Shown piece by piece: positions 40,823-49,076 of a stretch of DNA of 64,000 bases; positions within the stretch are counted from its first letter, which is position 1, and each line of letters begins with the position of its first letter. This DNA comes from Chitinophaga varians (GTDB lineage Bacteria > Bacteroidota > Bacteroidia > Chitinophagales > Chitinophagaceae). Both the position numbers and the translations under genes were made by a program. The notes under the pieces were generated by a model. The model was not told the DNA's origin and made no database searches. It saw nothing but the letters and a program-made list of their open reading frames with translations. Where the stretch lies: NCBI RefSeq assembly GCF_014529945.1, contig NZ_JACVFB010000001.1:1612001-1676000 (forward strand). The letters run 5' to 3'.

Positions 40823-41803
40823 TTATTCTACTTCTATTTCTTTATTGTACCGGTTCCGGTACTGTACCGGCGACATACCCGTGATCTTCTTAAAAGTAAT
40901 TCTGAAAGCTTTAGGATCGGTATACCCCACATTGTACATCACTTCGTTGACATTCTCGCGCGATGATTCGAGGCTCTTTTTAGCCGCTTCGATTTTCACC
41001 CGCTGGATATACTCCACCACCGTGTTGGATGTTGCTTTTTTAAACCGCCGCTCCAGGTTTCTCCGGCCAAGGGTAAACATGTAGGCCAGCTGATCGACGG
41101 TGATTTTTTCGGTGAAATTTTTCTCGATGAATTCCTGTGCTTTGCGGATAGGCTCATCTTCGTGGTCTTTCTGGCCGCGGAACACCATAAATGGCGACTG
41201 GCTGTCGCGCTGAATATCTATCTGGAAAGCTTTGGAACAGAAAACAGCGATCTGCCGGTCGCAATATTTTTCTATCAGATAAAGAATAAGATTGAGATAG
41301 GAGAAAGCACCGCCGCTGGAATAGATACCATATTCGTCGGTGAGGATTTTATCTTCCACCAGCTCTACCTGTGGGTACATCTTCCGGAAATCGTTGGCGG
41401 CCATCCAATGGGTGGCACATCGGCGACCGTTCACCAGCCCGGTGGCAGCCAACAGGAATGCGCCTACACAGAGACTGCCCACTTCTGCGCCGCCTTTGTA
41501 TTGTTGCACAATCCAGGGGAGGAACTCCCTGTTTTGTTCAATGATTTTGGGCATATCACCATCCAGCGCCGGAATAATGATCAGGTCTGTTTTAGGAATG
41601 TCCTTGATGGTGGCATCCGCAAAAACAGTGTACATCCCCCCGCATGCGGGTACTTCTTGGGTCAGCCCTACCAGCTGCACCCTAAACAGGGGGGAGTCGC
41701 CATTGTTTTTCAACATCTTGTTTACCTCGGTAAACACCTGACGGGGCCCTTCAATACTGCCTAGTACGGCTCCTCTGGGAACCAGGATAGATATGTGCTT
41801 CAT
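40823..41803 (-). CDS. DJ-1/PfpI-AraC (GlxA-like) regulator
   Basis: A 326-residue regulator from ATG 41801-41803 (MKHISILVPRGAVLGSIEG). The N-terminal DJ-1/PfpI-like domain (about 1-190) has the nucleophile-elbow region GGAEVGSLCVGAFLLAATGL with a Cys. The C-terminal AraC domain (about 215-320) has two helix-turn-helix motifs (ITVDQLAYMFTLGRRNLERRFKKATSNTVVEYIQ and NVNEVMYNVGYTDPKAFRITFKKITGMSPVQYRNR). Such proteins act as activators of catabolic or aldehyde-stress genes. It is divergent from the lone ABC ATPase gene. Confidence 0.9.
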   Translation of the reverse strand: MKHISILVPRGAVLGSIEGPRQVFTEVNKMLKNNGDSPLFRVQLVGLTQEVPACGGMYTVFADATIKDIPKTDLIIIPALDGDMPKIIEQNREFLPWIVQQYKGGAEVGSLCVGAFLLAATGLVNGRRCATHWMAANDFRKMYPQVELVEDKILTDEYGIYSSGGAFSYLNLILYLIEKYCDRQIAVFCSKAFQIDIQRDSQSPFMVFRGQKDHEDEPIRKAQEFIEKNFTEKITVDQLAYMFTLGRRNLERRFKKATSNTVVEYIQRVKIEAAKKSLESSRENVNEVMYNVGYTDPKAFRITFKKITGMSPVQYRNRYNKEIEVE

Positions 41804-41951
41804 AGGGTAAAGGTAAATGGGGTATTTGTCGGGATCAACCCCTCCGTTTGGCGTAATTACACCCCCTGGGAATGATATATTAACTATTTTCTTTACGCGG
41901 GCGTAATCCACTGCCAGTATGGACCAGGGTGGTTAAATGATTGTCACGGGG

Positions 41952-41980
41952 TTGCATTTTACCATTTTCTGTTATATTTG
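41952..41980 (+). promoter_or_regulatory. Promoter of the lone ABC ATPase
   Basis: TTG (41952-41954), 18 nt, TATATTTG (41973-41980), matching the Bacteroidota -33/-7 pattern. The transcript would start about 60 nt before the ATG at 42047 and excludes an upstream TTG that lies in the -7 box. Confidence 0.5.
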
Positions 41981-42046
41981 TCCATTAATGGGTTAAATAA
42001 ATATCTGCTTAACCTGATACTAAATGACGAAATATCGGCGGGAATT

Positions 42047-43030
42047 ATGAGCTTTTTAACGGTCTCCAACATCAGCAAAAATCAACTGGGTGCCCCGGTT
42101 GTGAAGGATATCAGCTTCACGGTGGAAAAACTTCAAAAAGTGGCCATCGCGGGAGAAACAGGTTCCGGTAAAAGCACATTGCTCAAAATGATCGGTGGGT
42201 TTGCGCAGGCCGATGCCGGCAAGGTTTCTTTTGAAGACGTAAGGGTGGAAGGCCCCCTGGAGGTGCTGATCCCCGGACAGCCCGGTATCGCCTATCTGTC
42301 GCAACACTTTGAACTACGCAACAACTACCGCGTGGAGGAAATCCTGTCGTACAACAATAAGCTCACAGAAGAATCGGCGACAGAGCTGTATGACCTGTGC
42401 CAGATTTCTCACCTGCTGAAGAGAAAAACAGATCAGTTGTCCGGCGGCGAAAAACAACGAATTGCCCTGGCGAGGCTGCTGGTGACTGCGCCCCGTCTCT
42501 TATTGCTGGACGAGCCGTTCTCCAACCTCGACCTTATTCATAAAAACAAACTGAAGGAAGTCATTCACGATATCTCGGAGAACCTGAACATCACCTGCAT
42601 GCTCATCTCTCACGACCCGCTGGATATCCTGTCCTGGGCAGATGAGGTGTTGATCATGAAAGACGGTGAAATTGTTCAGAAAGGCGCGCCCAAACAGGTG
42701 TACGGCCAGCCGGTAAACGAATATGTGGCGGGTTTGCTGGGTACCTATAATCTCTTCAGTCCTGCTAAAGCAAAGAAATTTGCCGGACTGCCGGGAGTGG
42801 AAACCAGCAACAAAAACCTTTTCCTCCGCCCGGAGAGCCTGATGCTGGTACCGGAAAGCGAATCAGCCGTCAAAGGGAAAGTAAAACATGTACGTTTCTA
42901 TGGCAGTTTCTATGAAACGGCGGTAACTATCGCTAAAGACACCATCCTGGTCAGGACCGCCAAATCGGAAGTGAAAAAAGGGGATACGGTGTTCCTCTCT
43001 GTTCACCCCGACGAAGTCTGGTATCTCTGA
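42047..43030 (+). CDS. ABC transporter ATPase with TOBE-like C-terminus, no permease nearby
   Basis: A 327-residue ATPase from ATG 42047 (MSFLTVSNISKNQLG). Motifs: Walker A GETGSGKST, Q-loop YLSQHFELRNNYRVEEI, signature LSGGEKQRIALARLL, Walker B LLLLDEPFSNLD, H-loop LISHDPLDI. Residues about 225-327 form a TOBE-like regulatory domain (LFLRPESLMLVP; GKVKHVRFYGSFYETAVTI), as in PotA/FbpC/MalK-type importers. No permease or binding protein is encoded nearby, so the partner must lie elsewhere, or the protein works without a classical importer. Confidence 0.88.
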   Translation: MSFLTVSNISKNQLGAPVVKDISFTVEKLQKVAIAGETGSGKSTLLKMIGGFAQADAGKVSFEDVRVEGPLEVLIPGQPGIAYLSQHFELRNNYRVEEILSYNNKLTEESATELYDLCQISHLLKRKTDQLSGGEKQRIALARLLVTAPRLLLLDEPFSNLDLIHKNKLKEVIHDISENLNITCMLISHDPLDILSWADEVLIMKDGEIVQKGAPKQVYGQPVNEYVAGLLGTYNLFSPAKAKKFAGLPGVETSNKNLFLRPESLMLVPESESAVKGKVKHVRFYGSFYETAVTIAKDTILVRTAKSEVKKGDTVFLSVHPDEVWYL

Positions 43031-43056
43031 TCCTGATAAGATAAATGAAAGGACCG

Positions 43057-43086
43057 GGGCCGTCAGGTGTTAAATACTGGCGGCCC
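43057..43086 (+). terminator. Hairpin after the lone ABC ATPase
   Basis: GGGCCGTCAG (43057-43066) pairs with CTGGCGGCCC (43077-43086) with one wobble and a 10-nt loop, 26 nt after the stop. A short T-rich stretch (CATTTTTTATTT) follows about 15 nt later. Confidence 0.5.
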
Positions 43087-43278
43087 GTACTGTTAATTCC
43101 CATTTTTTATTTACCTTCCCCTTAGAAGCAGCTGAAAGCGCTGACCATATCCTTAATCATTTCCTTTTTTCTCGTATCAGTTTAATCGTATTGTTTTAAT
43201 CGTATCAGTAACCATCAGTACTGTAAACCCTCTGTTTACTATACCATCTCGTTTATTAATAACCAACTATACGTTAAC

Positions 43279-45462
43279 ATGCGTCGATCACTTAAAGTAT
43301 TCTTTGTTGTATTAGCCCTGGCCGCCTTTACCATTGGCGTACTGTTTTTTTTCGGGTATGATGTTCACCAGCGCAGCGCAGGAAAGCTGCTGGCATCAGC
43401 GGACACCCTGTCCCGCGATAATCCCGGCATACACCTTATGGACAAGGCCCTGTTGACCCTCAGCCGCGCGGAAAATAACTTCCGTATGTTCACCATCACC
43501 TACAAAAGGAACTACCTACAGCAATTCTCGGTGCAATTGGGGGAAGTGTTGTCATCTGTAGACATGGTGGCTGGTATGCTCGCTAAAACACCTGATCATC
43601 GGCAGTTCGACGGACTCGTGGCTAAAAAGACGGAAGTCTCCGAACGTATTGCCCAGATGAAAAAAACAACGGACTCTATGCTGTCGACTTCGCTCACGGA
43701 CGACCGTATCGATAAACTGCTGAGCAGCATCCCCAACTATAAGGTCACGCAAATCAAGAAAGATGAAGTGACCATGGACACGGTCAGCAACGTACAGGCG
43801 GCGCCGGAGAAAAAGAAAGGGTTCTTCAAACGACTGGGAAGCGCCATCTCCAATAAAAACAAGGGAGATACGGTAAAGGCCCAGATGGCCGTGCTGGTGA
43901 AAACCAAAAGCGGAAAAGTAATCGACAAGGCAGCTTACGACGCCCAGCGAATGAAAGACATCATCACGGACGTAAACGGATACTATAAAAAGATACTACG
44001 CACGCAATTGGCCAACCGCCTGAAAATAGATGCTGATGAGCAGTCGCTGGCGGGCACCAATATTTCCATGCTGGGAGAACTGGATACCCTGATTGTGGCA
44101 TTGAGAGAGAATGCTGCCACCGCATTGGCGCAACAGAAACAACAGGCCAAACAGTCGGTATACGCAGATGCCAGTACCATGCGCAACATAGCGGTATGGG
44201 GATTCGTTTCACTGGTGCTGGCCGTTGCCACGGCGTTAGGCACTTATTGGTTGCTGCGTAAAAAAGAATTGCAGCTGGAAGCCAGTGAAGGCGCTGCACG
44301 GGAACAGGCCCGGGTGCGGACGGAATTCCTGGCCAATATGAGCCATGAAATACGGACACCGCTCAACGCCGTGGTAGGCTTCAGCGAACAACTGTCGTAT
44401 TCGGAACTCTCGGCCAATCAGCGCGACCTGCTGCGTTCTGTGGAAACATCCGCGGACATGCTGATGCAGGTGGTCAACGATGTGCTGGACTTCTCCAAAC
44501 TGGAAAAAGAATACATCTCTATCCTGCATGAACCTTTCTCGCTGTATGCTACTTTTGAAGAGGTGATCAACACCACCCGTATTCTGGCCATACAGAAGAA
44601 TCTGGCGTTCACGGCCGATTTTAAAGGAGAACAACGGCGGGAAGTAAAGGGGGATGCCTTCCGTCTGAAACAGGTACTGCTCAACCTGATCAGTAACGCC
44701 GTTAAATACACGCCGAGCGGTAGTGTAACGGTGACGGGCACACTGGAGGTACTCTCTGATACCCACGGCCTGTTTACGTTTACGGTGAAAGATACCGGAG
44801 AAGGCATCAGCAAAGAGGCACAGGCTAATCTGTTTGAACGCTTTTACCAGGCTGCCCCGGCCCGGGTAACCGTCAAAGGTACCGGTCTTGGTCTGGCCAT
44901 CACGAAGAAACTGGTGGAAATGCATGGCGGTAGTATTTCCTTTACCAGCGAGGTGGGACAAGGCTCAGAGTTTATTTGCCGCATACCCTATGAGCTGGCC
45001 GCGGTTACGGAACATGGTATGATGGAAGAAGAAGCGGAACAGCCTATCGGAGCGTTTATGGAAGGCCGTTATGTTTTGGTAGCGGAAGATCAGGAGATGA
45101 ACCTCTTACTGATGAAGATGATGCTGACACGGTGGAAATGCCGTTTTGATATGGCCCGTGACGGGGAAGTGGCCATGCGCATGTTTGAACAGCAACAGTA
45201 CGATCTTGTGTTGCTCGATCTGCATATGCCTAAACTAAGTGGACTGGAGGTCGTGGAACGGATACGCAGGCATGCAGATCCGAAAAAGGCCGGTGTAGTA
45301 GTATTGGCACTCACGGCGGACATCACCGAACAAGATGTGCGCGATTTCAAACGCGCCGGCTTCAACGACTGGTTGATGAAACCTTTCCGGGAAATGGACA
45401 TCTACCGTGTTATCCGTAAGAACCTGCGCCTGGGGGAGAAAGTAACGCCGGAGCAGAATTAG
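43279..45462 (+). CDS. Hybrid sensor histidine kinase
   Basis: A 727-residue hybrid kinase. Membrane helices at about 7-27 and 301-325 enclose a 275-residue, mostly helical extracytoplasmic sensor region that holds a basic patch (EKKKGFFKRLGSAISNKNKG, about 175-195). Then follow HisKA with phospho-acceptor H356 (NMSHEIRTPLNA), HATPase_c (NLISNAVKYTPSG, DTGEGI, GTGLGLAI) and a C-terminal receiver domain with phospho-acceptor D647 (VLLDLHMPKLSG). No DNA-binding output domain is attached, so a phosphotransfer partner or separate regulator is needed. None is adjacent. The signal is unknown. Confidence 0.92.
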   Translation: MRRSLKVFFVVLALAAFTIGVLFFFGYDVHQRSAGKLLASADTLSRDNPGIHLMDKALLTLSRAENNFRMFTITYKRNYLQQFSVQLGEVLSSVDMVAGMLAKTPDHRQFDGLVAKKTEVSERIAQMKKTTDSMLSTSLTDDRIDKLLSSIPNYKVTQIKKDEVTMDTVSNVQAAPEKKKGFFKRLGSAISNKNKGDTVKAQMAVLVKTKSGKVIDKAAYDAQRMKDIITDVNGYYKKILRTQLANRLKIDADEQSLAGTNISMLGELDTLIVALRENAATALAQQKQQAKQSVYADASTMRNIAVWGFVSLVLAVATALGTYWLLRKKELQLEASEGAAREQARVRTEFLANMSHEIRTPLNAVVGFSEQLSYSELSANQRDLLRSVETSADMLMQVVNDVLDFSKLEKEYISILHEPFSLYATFEEVINTTRILAIQKNLAFTADFKGEQRREVKGDAFRLKQVLLNLISNAVKYTPSGSVTVTGTLEVLSDTHGLFTFTVKDTGEGISKEAQANLFERFYQAAPARVTVKGTGLGLAITKKLVEMHGGSISFTSEVGQGSEFICRIPYELAAVTEHGMMEEEAEQPIGAFMEGRYVLVAEDQEMNLLLMKMMLTRWKCRFDMARDGEVAMRMFEQQQYDLVLLDLHMPKLSGLEVVERIRRHADPKKAGVVVLALTADITEQDVRDFKRAGFNDWLMKPFREMDIYRVIRKNLRLGEKVTPEQN

Positions 45463-45582
45463 ACCTCCTTGTCTTTCCTGTCCACCATACCAGCCGCCAA
45501 TTCCTGATTAGGGACTTCATCCCTTCGTCCGGGAGACGTTGCTAATTGATCTATTACACCCATGTTATAAACTAAAATAAAA

Positions 45583-45659
45583 AACCCGTGTTGCCGGGCC
45601 GGTGAAAAACAAGGATACGTTGCTGTATAAACTGTTTTCCATCGGCGGCAACACGGGTT
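45583..45659. terminator. Long-loop hairpin between convergent genes
   Basis: AACCCGTGTTGCCG (45583-45596) and CGGCAACACGGGTT (45646-45659) form a perfect 14-bp stem closing a 49-nt loop that pairs weakly inside. It is flanked on the left by AATAAAA (T-rich on the minus strand). It serves the histidine kinase and phosphatase genes that converge here. Confidence 0.6.
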
Positions 45660-45683
45660 CCTATGTGAGCCCATATCGTAGCA

Positions 45684-45700
45684 CCGGGCTTCAGCCCTGG
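45684..45700. repeat. REP-like palindrome, copy 5 (shortened)
   Basis: CCGGGCTTCAGCCCTGG preceded by GTAGCA, 1 nt past the stop of the phosphatase gene. One end has changed (ACCGGG for CCAGGG). Confidence 0.6.
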
Positions 45701-45701
45701 A

Positions 45702-47345
45702 TTATTTTCGGCTGATAACGCTTTCAATAGGGCGGCCTACGCAGCCGTTTGGCATCTGGATATGCAGCATGGCAGCCAATGTGGCGGCAATGTCTGTCAT
45801 ATGGGTGATTTCATTGCTGGCGCCATGTTGAACATGCCATCCCATGAATACGAGTGGGATGTGGATGTCATACAGGTTCCAGTTGCCATGCGTGGTACCT
45901 TTCTCGAAGCCCTGATACCATCCTGGTTCGGGGATGATCATCACCGAACCGGTGCGTTTAGGATTGTAGCCGTTGGCGATCATGCTTTTGATCGGCTGTG
46001 GTATCGGGCTGTCGCCCAGATTGTCGATATCTGCTGCGAACTGTATGCCCGGCTGGCGCTGGAGGAACTTCACCGTTTCTTTTTTGATGGCGTCGTAGTC
46101 CAGTTTATTGGCTTCTATTTTATTGACGTCATAGTTTACGTGGTAGTTCATACCGGAGCGTACGAGGCCTTTCACGCCGAAACGAACGGCCAGCAGGCTA
46201 TCGAGACTGGCCATCATAGGTTTGTCTTTCACGAAACCGGCAGGCACATTGTATTCGTTCATAAAACCTACGGAGTGAGCGGCGCCGTGGTCTGCGGTGA
46301 GGAACACGAGGTAGTTGCCTTTGCCTACTTTTTTGTCGAGGTAGCTGAAGAAGCCGGCGAGGTCTTTATCGAGGCGGAGATAGGTGTCTTCCACTTCAAT
46401 AGAGTTCGGGCCGTATTGGTGCCCTACATAGTCGGTAGAAGCGCAGTTGATGGTGAGGAAGTCGGTGGCTTCGCCGCTGCCGAGGCTGTAGCCGTCAACG
46501 GCTGCCATCGCGAATTCCAGCGTAAGGGTATTGCCGGACGGTGTGGAGCGCAGGCTACCGGGATTTTTTTTGTAGATCTCTTTCATGTTGTGCGGGAACA
46601 CAGGTGCTTTTTCACCACCGAAAGTACCTTCCCAGGACACATTGTCCGCACTGCTCTGCACGTAGCTGTTGATCGGATACAGCGGCTCCCAGGGCCTGGA
46701 CATGAGCTGCTCCGGCAGTTTCCGGCCGTTGAAGCGTTTTACCCATTCCGGCAATTCTTTCATATAGTAGGTGCTGGTGATGAAACTGCCATTGGCATCA
46801 TCAAACCAGAAAGCGCCGTTGGGCGTATGTCCGGCAGGCAGGATGGATGCACGGTCTTTCAGCGACACGCCGACTACCTTAGAGCGGAAGTTGGTGGCAA
46901 AACGCAGTTCATCAGTGATGGTAGAGGCCAGCAGGTTGCGTGGCGACATCTGTCCGGCTTTGGAGGTGCTGCCGACGGATTGTGCCACGGTATCTTCGGT
47001 ACAATACCATTTTCTACCGGTCAGCTGATCGGTCCAGTCATTGCCGGTGATGCCGTGGATGGCGGGCACTGACCCGGTATATACGGTGCTGTGTCCTACA
47101 GCAGTAAAAGATGGGAGATGGCTGATGGTGGTGTTCTCACAGGAGAAACCTTCACTCAGCATTCTTTTGAAGCCGCCGGATTCATAACGGTCAGCATAAC
47201 GGTACAGGTAATCCCAACGCATCTGGTCCACCACAATTCCCACTACTAGTTTGGGCCTTTCCGGAGCTTGTGCCATTGCCGATGGCCCCTGCCCAATGGC
47301 TAGGGTGCCCATCATCAGCAGGGCGGAGAGTTTTAGTCTGGTCAT
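45702..47345 (-). CDS. pafA: PafA-type alkaline phosphatase
   Basis: A 547-residue exported alkaline phosphatase superfamily protein (signal peptide about 1-25, AMAQ). It has the PafA signature rather than that of PhoA: nucleophile T81 (SHLPSFTAVGHSTVYTG), N102 (GND), K163 and R165 (SLKDRAS), metal ligand D40 (VVDQMRWD), and further ligands in TDYVGH and LTADHGAAHS. PafA enzymes hydrolyse phosphomonoesters in the periplasm, including glycerol phosphate, and are not repressed by phosphate. It is the last gene of the glp/SusCD block, 132 nt after SusD with a hairpin between. Confidence 0.92.
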   Translation of the reverse strand: MTRLKLSALLMMGTLAIGQGPSAMAQAPERPKLVVGIVVDQMRWDYLYRYADRYESGGFKRMLSEGFSCENTTISHLPSFTAVGHSTVYTGSVPAIHGITGNDWTDQLTGRKWYCTEDTVAQSVGSTSKAGQMSPRNLLASTITDELRFATNFRSKVVGVSLKDRASILPAGHTPNGAFWFDDANGSFITSTYYMKELPEWVKRFNGRKLPEQLMSRPWEPLYPINSYVQSSADNVSWEGTFGGEKAPVFPHNMKEIYKKNPGSLRSTPSGNTLTLEFAMAAVDGYSLGSGEATDFLTINCASTDYVGHQYGPNSIEVEDTYLRLDKDLAGFFSYLDKKVGKGNYLVFLTADHGAAHSVGFMNEYNVPAGFVKDKPMMASLDSLLAVRFGVKGLVRSGMNYHVNYDVNKIEANKLDYDAIKKETVKFLQRQPGIQFAADIDNLGDSPIPQPIKSMIANGYNPKRTGSVMIIPEPGWYQGFEKGTTHGNWNLYDIHIPLVFMGWHVQHGASNEITHMTDIAATLAAMLHIQMPNGCVGRPIESVISRK

Positions 47346-47377
47346 GTTCTTTTAGATTTCTATATAGCTGTAAATAG

Positions 47378-47412
47378 TTAGCGGTCCTGGCCCCTCCGGC
47401 CAGAACCGCTAA
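47378..47412 (-). terminator. Hairpin between SusD and the phosphatase gene
   Basis: Two 15-nt arms (47378-47392 and 47398-47412; TTAGCGGT and CTGGCC blocks) pair with one mismatch around a 5-nt loop. No T-run follows on the minus strand, so it may be an attenuator or RNA-processing site rather than a full terminator. Confidence 0.5.
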
Positions 47413-47477
47413 GTTTATTCCGTTTCAGCAATTAAGCTGCTTTTTTTTGTATGAACGGACAAATAGCTGGATGAATA

Positions 47478-49076
47478 CTAGTATCCCGGATTCTGCTCCA
47501 GATTAGGGTTCAGGTCTTTCTCTCCTTGCGGGATAGGCCACCAGTAGTCACGTTTGGAGTTAAATACCCTTTTCTCCATCTCTTTGCCGGCGTAGTTATA
47601 GATAGGGCCGTTAAGCTCTGTCTCGGCTGTTTTCCAGCGACGGATATCATTGTAATATAACCCTTCGCAGGCAAATTCCACACGTCTTTCATGTCTTATT
47701 TCTTTACGCATATCATCTTTGGAGAGATTCGGCGTAATATGAGGCATGCGTACACGGTCACGGATCAGGTTCAGCGCTGCATACACAGTGGCATCCGGAC
47801 CAACAGCTTCGTTCTGTGCTTCTGCGTACATCATCAGAATATCAGCATAGCGCAACACGATGAAGTTGATCTCTGACTGGCCACCTTTCAGGTCTGCGTC
47901 AATAGCGGCAGGGACGATGCTGTCATACACACTGAATTTCTTCACACCATAACCGGTAATGGCAAAACGTTTGGTGTCTACCACTTTTCCCTGGTAGATG
48001 TCTGTCGGGAAAGTGATGGTGCCCTGTAAGCGCGGATCACGGTTCAGATACGGTTTCTGAGGGTCATAACCGGAAGCGGGATCGGTGATAGGCAAACCGT
48101 TTTTCATGTAATAAGCCTGCGCCAGGCCCAGCAAAGGCGCATTGGAGTTGTATTGAGAACAGATCAGATCAAATGAGTTGCCCTGGTTGGGGAACAGATA
48201 CTGTACGTCGAAGATCACTTCTTTGTTGTTCTCGTTCTGTTTCAGGAACAGGTTGCGGTAGTTGTCGAACAAACCATAACCGGTGCCACCCAGGTCCATC
48301 ACCGCTTTGGCGGCGGCGGCAGCGGCTGCCCATTTGTTGGCGTCATTGGCAACGTTCAGCAGCGGACTGGCTTCAAACAGCAATACACGTGCTTTGAGGG
48401 ACATAGCCGCGCCTTTGGTGGCCCTGCCTTTGTCGGAGGCGCCATAGGTCAACGGCAACAGGGCGGTAGCTTCATCGAGGTCTTTCAATACCTGCGCTAC
48501 TACCTCTTCCCGCTTGTTACGCGGAAGGAGACTTTGTGTTTCCTTGTTGGGCGGATCAAGAATCAGCGGCACGCCACCGTAGTAGTTTTGCAGCTGGAAG
48601 TAATACAAGGCGCGCAGGAAATAGGCCTGGCCTTTCATCACCTGTTTCTGTTTGTCGTCCATGCCTGGCACTTCGTCTACCTTTTTGATAAAGGTGTTGC
48701 AGCGTCCGATGCCACTGTAGCAATCGCTGTAGCGGGAGCTGATGATGCCGCCGGAGCTGGCCATTTGTGAGCCGGAGGCGATGGCGTTGAACTTCATCAC
48801 GTCCGTCTGCGTCCAGGCATTGGGCGAAAGCGTTTCGTCCCATAAAGCGGTCGCGTTGTTGGAGCCCTTACCGCCATAGATACCATCATTGCGCAGTACG
48901 GAATAACAACCGGTAAGACCGGCGTTAGCGGCTTCCGGAGTGGTCCAGAAGGTTTCTTCTGTGTATTTGTCGTGCGGAGCGGTGTCCAGCAGACTTTTGT
49001 TGCAGGAGGCTGCCATCATTCCGGCAAAGGCCAATGCAATATATCTTGTTTTCATTGATGTCATGGTTTGGTGCAT
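47478..49076 (-). CDS. SusD/RagB lipoprotein (glycerophosphodiester locus)
   Basis: A 532-residue SusD-like lipoprotein (MMAASC lipobox; C25 from the first ATG, C18 from the ATG at codon 8, which gives the tidier signal peptide). The first ATG overlaps the SusC stop as TAATG, which favours coupled translation. Family motifs are KGQAYFLRALYYFQLQNYYGGVPLI and the C-terminal HERRVEFACEGLYYNDIRRW, WWPIPQGEKDLNPNLEQNPGY. It presumably binds the ligand imported by the adjacent SusC. Its place next to a glycerophosphodiesterase suggests a phosphodiester-containing ligand. Confidence 0.95.
   Translation of the reverse strand: MHQTMTSMKTRYIALAFAGMMAASCNKSLLDTAPHDKYTEETFWTTPEAANAGLTGCYSVLRNDGIYGGKGSNNATALWDETLSPNAWTQTDVMKFNAIASGSQMASSGGIISSRYSDCYSGIGRCNTFIKKVDEVPGMDDKQKQVMKGQAYFLRALYYFQLQNYYGGVPLILDPPNKETQSLLPRNKREEVVAQVLKDLDEATALLPLTYGASDKGRATKGAAMSLKARVLLFEASPLLNVANDANKWAAAAAAAKAVMDLGGTGYGLFDNYRNLFLKQNENNKEVIFDVQYLFPNQGNSFDLICSQYNSNAPLLGLAQAYYMKNGLPITDPASGYDPQKPYLNRDPRLQGTITFPTDIYQGKVVDTKRFAITGYGVKKFSVYDSIVPAAIDADLKGGQSEINFIVLRYADILMMYAEAQNEAVGPDATVYAALNLIRDRVRMPHITPNLSKDDMRKEIRHERRVEFACEGLYYNDIRRWKTAETELNGPIYNYAGKEMEKRVFNSKRDYWWPIPQGEKDLNPNLEQNPGY

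Noticed and set aside
45583..45659. Long-loop hairpin as a riboswitch or small RNA
   Set aside because: It lies between two convergent gene ends, with weak pairing inside the loop and no conserved aptamer features that I can recognise. A terminator is the simpler reading.
45762..47072. A 436-codon open frame on the plus strand opposite the phosphatase gene
   Set aside because: It is the antisense shadow of a clear PafA-type gene with intact active-site motifs. The translated text shows no domain and is rich in Gly, Ala, Val and Phe as typical for antisense reading.
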